From NCBI GenBank assembly GCA_963693305.1, contig OY855903.1, forward strand, positions 27,275,455-27,339,454: a DNA stretch of 64,000 nucleotides, given 5' to 3'. Below, one piece after another: positions 55,101 to 64,000 of this stretch; the stretch's first letter is position 1; the number at the start of each line of letters is the position of its first letter. Position numbers and translations under genes: made by a program. The notes under the pieces were generated by a model. The model made no database searches. It was not told the DNA's origin and saw only the letters and a list, made by a program, of their open reading frames with translations. The DNA is from Meandrina meandrites. Its lineage: Eukaryota; Cnidaria; Anthozoa; Scleractinia; Meandrinidae.

Positions 55101-58100
55101 ATACAGCAGGCCATGCAGGTATAACTTGCATGGATACAGTAGGCCATGCAGGTATAACTTGCATGGATACAGCAGGCCATGCAGGTATAACTTGCATGGA
55201 TACAGCAGGCCATGCAGGTATAACTTGCATGGATACAGCAGACCATGCAGGTATAACTTGCATGGATACAGCAGGCCATGTAGGTATAACTTGCATGGAT
55301 ACAGCAGACCATGCAGGTATAACTTGCATGGATACAGCAGGCCATGCAGGTATAACTTGCATGGATACAGCAGGCCATGTAGGTATAACTTGCATGGATA
55401 CAGCAGGCCATGCAGGTATAACTTGCATGGATACAGCAGGCCATGCAGGTATAACTTGCATGGATACAGCAGGCCATGCAGGTATAACTTGCATGGATGC
55501 AGCAGGCCATGCAGGTATACCTTGCATGGATACAGCAACTGGCGTTTTTTGACATTGCAGAAACATCTTAATAGTTGGATCGTAACGAGGAGTGAAGATA
55601 CTAAAGTTAACTGACTAAAGTGCACCTAATTCCCAATTTCTTGCTAAAATGAACCTACTTGTTTCGAATTAGTTTAGCGAAAAAATGGATTTTGTTAAAT
55701 CCTCGCTTTTCTACGTCCTGTTGAAAACACGAAAGTGGCCCTAAAAACGACGCCATTTTGTTTCACGGCCGGGTTATAACAGAACTGGGTCCAACGGCAA
55801 TGTGGCATCTACCCATGAATGTAGTACAAAGAAAATGAGTGAGGCGCTATTGTGTTTCGTTCCTGCGTAGATGTCATTAGGTCTCTCGACCCAGACTCAA
55901 TAAAACACGGTCCTTCAACATCTCAATCGCGACTTTGGCAGGCAATAGAGAAATCGAGGATTCAACCAAATCCAAAGATTTTTACGTTGAAATACTTCGG
56001 GTAACAATTAGATTTTTCCAGCAAACAAAAGGGGGGTTAGGTGCACTTATGTTAACAAAGCATTGGGTTTTTGTCGAAAAAGAAAAGTTTTTACTCTAAA
56101 CTTACCAATAAAATAAAGAATAATCCCGCATACGATATATGTGACAATGATAAAAACGATACATCAGTTATCTAAAAAACAAAAAAAACCAATTTACTGA
56201 AACTACTTGTAGGAGGTGTGGTGGCTCAATGCATATAACGACTGCGTTTCAATCAGCAACGAAAAGTCAGAGGTTTGAGCTCTGGTAAGTGGTGTGGTTG
56301 TGCTATGTTCCTGGACAACACACTTTTCCCAAGAGATGCTATCTTCCCCCCAGGAGTATAAAAAGGGAATTTAATGTTAAGAATTACTGTAATTGTAACA
56401 TGTAAAAAACGACCCGGCGCACGATAAAACTATGCAAGTTTGGAACTATCAAAACTAGCGGGTGCAGCATGCATAAAATTACCACAAAATATTGCCACTA
56501 CCGCGAAATCGAGCCTGTGTAAAATGATGGGACCCACGGTTGTGTAAGAACTTTGCATGGGTCAATCGTTCTATATGAATGTGTTTCTTTCTCATACCTT
56601 TGCAAAATCAAAGTTCTGGATGGTGTCATCCGAGTTCACCTTGGTTGAAAGAAGTTTTAATATCTGGTTCCACAGACTCTTAACAACCTACAAGATATTG
56701 AAAGAATAATTCTCTAAGGGACGATTAACAGCGGGTTTGAATGGGGGTACCTCGATAACACTAAACACTTAATTGTTAGGCTCTGTGACATGAAACAGTA
56801 AAATTTTAGGCATTTTAACACTAACAGTAGAAAATTCACTGTAACAGTAAATTTTGTCCAGAAAGAAACAAAAACGGCTTGACAAAAGCCAACATTTTTT
56901 GTTTAATATATCAAGACAATTTCTGCCATTTTCCTACGATTCCCGATCATTTCGGAAGATATCCAAAGACCAACGATGATCACCGGGAACTACCGAAGAT
57001 ATCCGAAGGCTCTCAAAGGTATCAAAACAATATTGAAGATTTCCGAGGAGAGATCCGAACATTTTTTCATCGCTATATTCACATATGAAAAAGATATATT
57101 TCTGACAGAAATTTAAGACGAATTACATTAAGTTCTTTTGTCTAGCTTTACAGACTTTAAATGGAATTTCCATCTGCCACTGCTGTTGAGTTACTATGCT
57201 GTAGTTTTCAGTTAAACCGTTTGAAATACGCTTTAATTTTCCACCATTCCAAATTTCATCGCAAGCTCTTTGAGCCAAGGAACTCCGTAAGATGATGAAG
57301 GCTTGATGGCTACCACATTGCTTTGAGAAGCAAGGTCAAAAGTGACCCTGCTTCTGTGTCTTTCAAATGCAAAATCTTCCCCGCTCCTGTAGAAACTGAC
57401 CAACGATTTGACAACACCGGAGGAAAATCCTCTCGGTGCTGCCATGTCTAGCGTCATGATGTTTCCACTTACAAACTGACCAAAGGATGGCGGGCTCTTA
57501 GTGCGAGACTGGTCCCCAGTACTCCCCGAGTTTCCCAGGACACGTTGCGCATAACTCGTAAGAAAAGACCACGACCGACATATTGAAGCTCAAAATTCAC
57601 GATTTTTGAAGAGGAGGTAAAAATTTACAATGCTCTAAGACTGAAAAAAAGACACTCCAAACACTTAACAGTATTTCGTCCGGAAGCAGTAAACATTAAA
57701 AAAAAAATGGCCAATATAACAGCAAACACTAAAAAATATGGGCAAATAACACTTAACACTAAAACCCATTCATACCCTCTTAACACAAGATTGCGACAAA
57801 GCTACGACAAGATTAAGAGGTGCTTACGACATGGCTATGAGAAAAGATTTTTTGTCTAAATAATCACTCAGTCTAAGTTGTAAGCGATTATCACAACCAA
57901 GTCGCGCGCTTAATGCAAATGGGCGCTAGTATATCACAACGCCTCAATCGTACCGGACAAATAAACTATTAAAAAGGAAATTAAGCGAGTTGTACAATCA
58001 TTAATTTAATATTATTCAATTTGTAATCTTACCATTAATTGGTAGTTCAGAGTAAAAAAAGTTCCGCAACAATGTGACTTAGTTTGAATTCGATTTTTCC

Positions 58101-58789
58101 TCCGACGGAAAAACAATAAGACTGTTATTACTTAAACCTAAATCTACGGCGAAGCACTAAAGGCTAAGCAAAAGGCTAACCTCAAGCAGTGGATATTCCA
58201 AGACACTCTTCAACACGGTTTTGACACCAAAAAAATCCTTTTCGTATCCTGGAGTAAAAAAAAAGAAAAGTTAGAAACATTATGTAAAAATAAGAAAAGC
58301 GTAGCACTGCGCAAACTAAAAATCTCTTTCAACAGAACCGCTTGCTTCATCATCAATTCCATCATTAAACGAACCGCTCACCTCGTGAAATAACAAGTTT
58401 TTATAATCTGTTTGACCAAAAAATTAAACGCAGCTAAAAACACTGAGAACTGAAGCACAGCATCCGCGATTGGATGAAACGAGGATTGCAGTTTTACGGA
58501 GCGTTTACATGACTTGAATACCCAGAGATTCTAAGATTGCCTGGGGTTTCTTACCTGAATAGCTTGTCACAGCAAAACTTAGAAATATGATAATCGAAAT
58601 ACTGAAAAAGATTTTCGAAATCATTTTTGTTGTATTACTCGACCGTCCTCTCAAATCTCCAAATGTTTTGCTGTAGAATACCTGACGCGCGCTAAGTTCA
58701 TTGTTACGTAGCCATGAAGGTAACTGCTGACGTGACTCGTTAACCCAATTTTGAGCTTGATTATTTTTCAGGAGATTTTCCTTTGCCAC
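49113..58789 (-). CDS. Two-transmembrane coiled-coil protein, 13 exons, unknown family
   Basis: Exons in transcript order: 58555-58789, 58181-58248, 56598-56687, 56106-56171, 53661-53694, 53060-53130, 52217-52375, 51869-52027, 51447-51506, 50487-50533, 50177-50214, 49580-49656, 49113-49175. All borders are GT-AG and phases agree, giving about 388 residues. TM1 is ISKIFFSISIIIFLSFAV in exon 1. TM2 is SYAGLFFILLLWLIS, split between exons 4 and 5, then basic GRRKGK. A long coiled coil follows; exons 7 and 8 are both 159 bp, encode related 53-residue repeats ending AALKCE, and are a tandem duplication. The last exon is uncertain: in another phase it reads HLLDLPEVLKLPTRLLLLDYE. I do not recognise the family. 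Confidence 0.7.
53756..55553. repeat. 33-bp minisatellite, about 54 copies
   Basis: Unit ATGGATACAGCAGGCCATGC plus AGGTATAACTTGC. Two variant units (GTACAACTTGCATAGAT with GCAGACC, and GTATAGCTTGC) recur in a partly regular order, which suggests a higher-order repeat. Because 33 is divisible by three and the unit lacks stops, long spurious frames open on both strands. It lies in the intron between exons 4 and 5 of the minus-strand coiled-coil gene. Confidence 0.95.
56213..56395 (+). mobile_element. tRNA-derived SINE, probable
   Basis: The head has A-box-like TGGCTCAATGC and B-box-like GGTTTGAGCTC at tRNA spacing. The body TGCTATGTTCCTGGACAACACACTTTTCCC..CAGGAGTATAAAAAGGG resembles the conserved body of SINEs widespread in marine invertebrates. 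Intronic. Confidence 0.6.
56690..58180. other. Intron 2 with an AACACTTAACACT-rich repeat
   Basis: Loosely inverted GGGTTTGAATGGG (56732) and ACCCATTCATACCC (57765) flank about 1 kb rich in AACACTAAACACTTAA motifs. A 74-codon minus frame (57233-57457) inside has no recognised domain. It is possibly an old transposon. Confidence 0.4.
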
Positions 58790-59452
58790 GATTAGCTACT
58801 AAGAAATATTACAACTATGTTTTGAAGTGACAAAAGCTGAAACTGAGAAAAAAAACGCAACTTATGTCTAAAAGTGAAACAATTCGCGCGCCGTTTACTT
58901 TTCAACAAATGCTTGCGAATCACACTTGAAAGCGAAGACTTGCGCGCGCGCGAGTACTTTCCCTTTGACAAGGCGTTCTTTCTCCTAAAGTCCTTCCTTC
59001 TGCCCCGCATTTTTATTGCATGGCCACGATACTCACATGACTGTAAAAAGATTCTGTAAAAAACATTAAAATGTTCCCTAACAGGAAATTAACCGCTTCG
59101 AGTTTAATTTTGTTGAAGGCTTTTTTCTTCTGATTATTCTATCTCTAAAATACTACGCGCGCTGATTATCTAAATTTGAGAGTAGTACTTCTTATGCTAT
59201 AATGCACTAGTCATTTGTTTCCCCCGCCCCCTCGCCCCCGCGACATGCGGGGACTTTGTCGGGCAATAGCGGGGGAATTACTGCAGCTTTGCGATGATTT
59301 TATGCCCAGACCCCCAGGGACTTTACCTCAAATTTCCCTGACCTAAAATACCCCCAGGAAACCCCGGGGAAATTTTCAAAAACAAAGCGCTCACGAGGAG
59401 ACTGTTGTGTGCAAAGGATTCTGGGTGCATTCCTCACAAGCAGCGATCCAAC
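58790..59452. other. Divergent intergenic region, likely shared promoter
   Basis: Lies between the minus-strand coiled-coil gene and the plus-strand SAM gene. Includes a GC-rich patch (59221-59275, CCCCGCCCCCTCGCCCCCGC) that could be a bidirectional promoter. No TATA box is evident. Confidence 0.45.
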
Positions 59453-62400
59453 ATGGCTACCAGAGTGGATAGCGTGACGAAGTAAGTGTCAACAATCCTT
59501 TATATCCTTATGTAAATGAATGCATCCATTGATAAGCCTGATGGCATTTGAAAGAAAACACTTTGACCTTTATCCAGAGACTATATTTACGCTTTGTTGT
59601 TGCGCGAATTCCGTTTAATATGTGATTTCACTTTCATCACTCTAGATGGAAAGCTTTTTTTTCAAATGCTGGAATAAAGGACAGAGCTGAGGAGTATGCT
59701 CAGCTTTTCGTTGATAATCGGTAAGTACAGAATACAACAAATACACTCTTTGGAAGAATTAATCGTTATATCGTTATATAGAGCAAATTCTGATATTCCA
59801 ATACAGTATAAACACCAGGCTGAGATTTTGTGAAAAAGCACATTTTTTTTATTAAGAACAAAACCAGCCTGGAAATATAAGGTGTTCTTTTAGAATGGAA
59901 AAGCAGAAAAATACAGGACATAAACTAGTATTAAGTCTGATTTTCTTTATTGCTGGCCTGGCTAAAATTTAATATATAATATATGAACATTGAATATGTC
60001 AGTATATGTACTTATTCTTTTTTATTGAAACTCAACTTACAAATAATGCTTAGTTTTCTTTCAATTTTTTACCTCTTTCTACCTCAAAATGATTTATTTC
60101 TAGCCAAAGATAATAATAATTATTTTTGAAGGGGGAAGGGGGGATTTTGGACCTTCTTGAGGTCAAGGGTCTTTTAGCAGTTGATCTGATGGGTTTTTTT
60201 TAATTTCTTCTTAAGCATTGCAGAAGATGTGCTTGAGGATATAAACAAAGAGAGCATACGTGACATCGGCATTACTGCAGTGGGGGACATTCTCCTTATT
60301 TTAAAACATATTAAGGTACAGTACATACTTATTTAAGAACTGTGTTAGATGTTTGTCATTATTTAGATGTTGTATCATATCTTTTTTTTTTATCCTGATT
60401 ATGTTTCATGGGCCATTCTGCAGTTTTGTGCCTTTTTATTATATTAGAAAATTACCCAGAACTCCCATGATGATGTACACTTGTTTCTTGTTTGGTGTGA
60501 CAGGTTCTGTGTTCTAGTGCATTAACTCTGTCTCCATAAAGAATCACATTGCCATATTAATCCGTTAGTGGTTGTTCCCCAGTGTAATTAAATATTTTTT
60601 TTGTGTTCTGATTACTTTCATTGTGTAATTCAAAAAATAAACCATACCCCCTGGAAAATCAAGATATTGACCCTCCCCACCCTCTGCAATTTCCAATTCT
60701 CTCTGTGGTGGGGGTATGGAATATTTTTGTTTTGAATTTCACATTTACATTTTACAAAAGGGTTTCTTTTTTGTTGTTTATATTGCTTTTCTTAATTATT
60801 TCTCTAGCAACCAGGATGTATAAATATTTACTTAACCTGGATGCAAATTTTGGAGTGCTCAAAGTCTGAAAAAGGAGTAATAGTGAAAGTTATTTTTAAA
60901 GATAAGACTTCCATTGAATGCTCATCTTTATCTTAACCATTATGTTATCAGCTTGCTAGAAATTCGTCATCCAGTTTAGCTGAATCCAAGTCATCTGAGG
61001 TTGTGAGTACTTCTTCAAGTACAATTGCAAGATCCCACCAATCTACAATTCTTGTGAACAATGGTAGTTTAACGATTGGCCCTGAGTTGCAGGCAAGTTG
61101 CTCTTCAAAACAATTTTTTGTTTTGTTTTGTTTTGTTTTTTTCTCAAATTCAACATGAAGGTCTTACCCTATTTTAAATGGTATATAGTTTGACAGGGAA
61201 GGTCCAAAAACCTGTCAGTCATGTCGATAAGATCCTTTTGCTCTTTGTCCACCCCATTTTCTGCTATAAAATTGTCCTATAACTGTAATGCACTCAATAA
61301 AGCAAAGTGCATAAAATGCATTACTGTTGAAACTGTACATATCCATGCCAATCAATAAAATGGTAATTCTTGTGCAAAACTAGCAATCTCCGGCTCAAAG
61401 AATGTTTCACTATATGTATTACCTGTGAAGATCAATCTGTGAGGACCATAATAATAATATCATTATAGTACAAACCCTCACAGCCTTTCACGAATCATGC
61501 GATGTGTTGGCTCCTGTCAGCTGGTACATTGCAAAAACATAAAAATAGATAAGTATCCTTATGGATTCAAAGGAAGTAATTGGTAATGGCTTCCTACTAA
61601 AACAACTATAGACTACAGTACCAGTTCTTGCTTTCTATAAGTTAAATAGCAGAACTCGTTTTCTGGTCTCCTTTCTAGGTTATGCCTAAAAAGAACACAT
61701 TTTTAACAGTTGAGATTGATGAGAAGGAAATTCAAGAGAAGAGTAAGATATATGACACCTCAAAGATTGACCCTGATCATAAGATGTTCAGTTACTATAC
61801 AGAACTCAACAAAGCAGCCTTGAAAGTAGCTTTAGATGACCCTGGTATGGTAAATGACAAACAAAAACTATGCAATTTGGCACGCGAGATGTTACATAAT
61901 AGTGGGTACAATTACAAGAAAAAGACAAGCAGATCGAAGCAATTTGGAGAGAGTGCTGGAGCACAGAAGAGAGAGTATCTAAGTGACTCGCTTAAAGTAA
62001 AAAGACTACAAGAGATTCAAGAAGACGTAACTGATACTGACACACAAATGGGACTTCTGACCAGGCAGCGCGAAAAACATATCAATGTGAACCAGTTTGG
62101 CCAGGCTGCGACCTTAACAGAACAGATTTTGCAATTGAGGGCAAAAAAAAGAAAACTACAGGAAGAACTCACCATGCTTCAGACCAAGAAAAGAAAATGT
62201 GAAAAGCAAAATGCAAAGCCAAAATCCTTGAACACAAGTCATGCAAAAATCACAAGTTTCCTTCCCCAAGGTTCCAATAAGAAGCCAGATCATTTTGTTG
62301 GCCAACAACCTACTGTAGTAGGTCCTTTAGTTGCCAAGATAACACCAAACAGTTCTTGTAGACTACCAGACCCCTCTGATGCGCTCAGACATGGCAGTAT

Positions 62401-62749
62401 AGCAGTAAAGAAAACCTGTACACCATCAGCCAGCAGTTCCTGTATACAACTGGACCCCCCTGATGCCCTCCAACAAGGCATGGGCTCCGTCGAAGCAGCA
62501 AAGAAAACCTGTACTCCATCAACTAGCAGTTCTTGTATACATTTGGACCCCCCTGATGACCTCGAACAAGGCATGGGCTCTGTTGAAGCAGCAAAGAAAA
62601 CCTGTACACCATCAGCTAAACGACCAGACCCCCCTGATGGCCTTCAACATGCCATGGAATCAGATGAGGCACCCTTTACACCAGCGGAGGTTTCTCAGAT
62701 TCTTGGAGATAATAACCAAACTTGCGATGACTCTCATTTTTTATCATAG
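59453..62749 (+). CDS. SAM-domain (C19orf47-type) protein, 5 exons
   Basis: Exons 59453-59481, 59646-59720, 60216-60315, 60952-61092 and 61679-62749 join to 471 codons. Residues about 8-68 form a SAM domain (EEYAQLFVDNRIAEDVL, DIGITAVGDILLILKHIK) closely matching the SAM domain of vertebrate C19orf47. The fourth exon can end at a GC donor (61092) or earlier at a GTGAGT; both keep the frame. The long last exon has a Lys/Glu-rich coiled coil (about 240-280), a basic KKRKLQEELTMLQTKKRKC, and three copies of a CTPS-SSCIxLDPPDxLxQGMGS repeat. The final TAG lies in a strong acceptor-like TTTTTTATCATAG, so the transcript may continue into 62750. SAM domains mediate protein oligomerisation; the cellular role is unknown. 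Confidence 0.72.
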
Positions 62750-64000
62750 ACGCTGCTGGCAAATACTCAAGATTCGTGGCTTTAGCAAGGTCAACATTGG
62801 GGAATGTGGCCTCTTGTCGAGTTGAAAACTCATTATATATATCAAAACTTAACATGTTTACTCTCGTTGAATTTGTTAGTTTTAGAACAAGATATTGCCA
62901 GCAGCATCACTCTGTTAGTTGCAAAGAATGTTACGTTATGATTGAAATTGCAAACTATATTCAGGAAAAAGGAATTGTCAAAGTTTCAGACCTGTACCAC
63001 AAATTCTTTCCTAGTAACAAATACAAATCGGACAAAGCTGTTAGGAGACTGCTTCAGCTACCAGTTGCAATATTTGCACTTGAAAGGCCCTTGGGTTCTC
63101 AACTTCATGTAACTGAGTACTGCCCGTCCGTTGATTACAAGCGACTGATGCACTGGATTAACAAGCTGGTTGCCCCTGAACAGCTTCCAGGTTTAGGATA
63201 AAAACACTCTCACAGCACTTTGTAAACTAGCATCCAGTGACAAGGACCGAACACTTCTCAAGTTTGCTGCATGCGAGGCAGCTGGACTTACATCACAACA
63301 GGCTCGGAAGGTTTCTGGAATTGGATCATACAAGGATCTGAGTAGAAAGGTACGCCTGGCTCTTCAAGAAGCAGCAGAGATTAGACAATCCGTTATTGAG
63401 CTTGCAGAGATTGAAGACAAAGCCTTGATGAGGTCCCTTAGGTTAGAAGATGTCAGTAATGAAGAAGGGGAGGACAATGTTGACTTCGACGTTGAAGCGT
63501 GTGAAATAATGTCAACTGATGATGTATGTGATGATAGCAATGTCGAAGATGTTGAGCCTCCAGATCTTACTAATCCCAGTCAAAATGCTGACACATCCAG
63601 TAGAAAGCATGATCCCCATGCCAGTGGCGAATCTGCTGCTGGAGTAGCTACCACACCCAGTGGCACGAGTAATTCATTTAATTTGGATGCTATTAACAAA
63701 ACAGCAATAGCGAACCCAGCACCACAGTTAGCTACCACACCCAGTGGCCTGAATAATTTATATGATCTGGATGCTATTAGCAAAACCGCAATATTAGCAA
63801 ATCCAGCACCATCCAATGATGTTTTGTTGAGCTGCTTGAGGGACCATGACTTAAATTGGTTTGCCTTTTTTGAGGAGGTCAGTCAATACTTGCGGAACTA
63901 TACTTCTGAAGTGCTCAATCAGGTGATTCTTGACTTCACGGACCACTTGCCTTCAAGTGATCTTACATTCGATGAAGAAATGCGTGTTGAGGTGTCACGT
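62750..64000 (+). pseudogene. Frameshifted reading frame, continues past window
   Basis: Reads open from 62750 (AGKYSRFVALARSTLGNVAS) to about 63200 (VAPEQLPGL), then continues in another frame from about 63196 (KNTLTALCKLASSDKDRTLL) to the window end without a stop. One extra G in the GG at 63196-63197 explains the shift: it is either a real disabling change, a sequence error, or evidence that this is a degraded copy. The downstream part has an ATTPSG repeat and a helical end (WFAFFEEVSQYLRNY). No domain recognised. It could be further exons of the SAM gene, given the acceptor at 62749, or a separate element-derived gene. Confidence 0.5.

Noticed and set aside
53756..55553. CRISPR array
   Set aside because: Units are head-to-tail with no unique spacers and the DNA is eukaryotic.
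53685..55625. Five long frames of 590-646 codons on both strands
   Set aside because: They are produced by a stop-free 33-bp tandem repeat whose length is a multiple of three; low complexity and in an intron.

Overview
The window looks like AT-rich, intron-rich animal DNA, most probably from a cnidarian (a stony coral or sea anemone). The evidence is long introns with GT-AG borders, an adhesion-type seven-transmembrane receptor, Maf-type bZIP genes, many palindromic MITE-like repeats, and one complete Polinton/Maverick (adintovirus-like) element. The species cannot be fixed from the sequence alone.

Region 1 (141-16552) is a 16.4-kb virus-like transposon with 270-bp terminal inverted repeats, flanked on both sides by GGATT. 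It carries the full Polinton set: protein-primed DNA polymerase B, retroviral-type integrase, packaging ATPase, adenovirus-type protease, double-jelly-roll major capsid protein and penton-like minor capsid protein. It also carries a parvovirus-like phospholipase A2, a duplicated small zinc-ribbon-like module, a basic core-like protein, a collagen-like fibre and several unknown genes. Nearly every frame is open, so the copy is young or still selected; the exception is the protease, whose frame has no upstream ATG. Most genes carry TATATA directly before the start codon, and gaps are 2-50 bases. Each terminal repeat is itself a ~206-bp palindrome, and two families of short palindromes are scattered through unrelated coding sequences.

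Region 2 (17600-29245, +) holds 18 phase-consistent exons of an adhesion GPCR, from the GAIN domain through the GPS to the end of the 7TM domain. Its first exons are not seen; the Polinton probably sits in an upstream intron or just upstream of the gene. The introns carry palindromic MITEs and a tandem duplication.

Region 3 (29246-38865) has a decayed LINE end, a TTAA-flanked non-autonomous transposon, two intronless Maf-type bZIP genes on the minus strand, and a KIAA1958-like coding fragment interrupted by an 869-bp CAGGG-ended element.

Region 4 (38866-46432, +) is a three-exon gene for a ~60-residue secreted, cysteine-rich peptide precursor. Its second intron holds a 4.35-kb repeat block with GC-rich hairpins. 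Region 5 (49113-58789, -) is a 13-exon gene for a two-transmembrane, coiled-coil protein of unknown family; one intron carries a 1.8-kb minisatellite of 33-bp units. Region 6 (59453-64000, +) is a gene with a C19orf47-type SAM domain, followed by a frameshifted reading frame that runs off the window.
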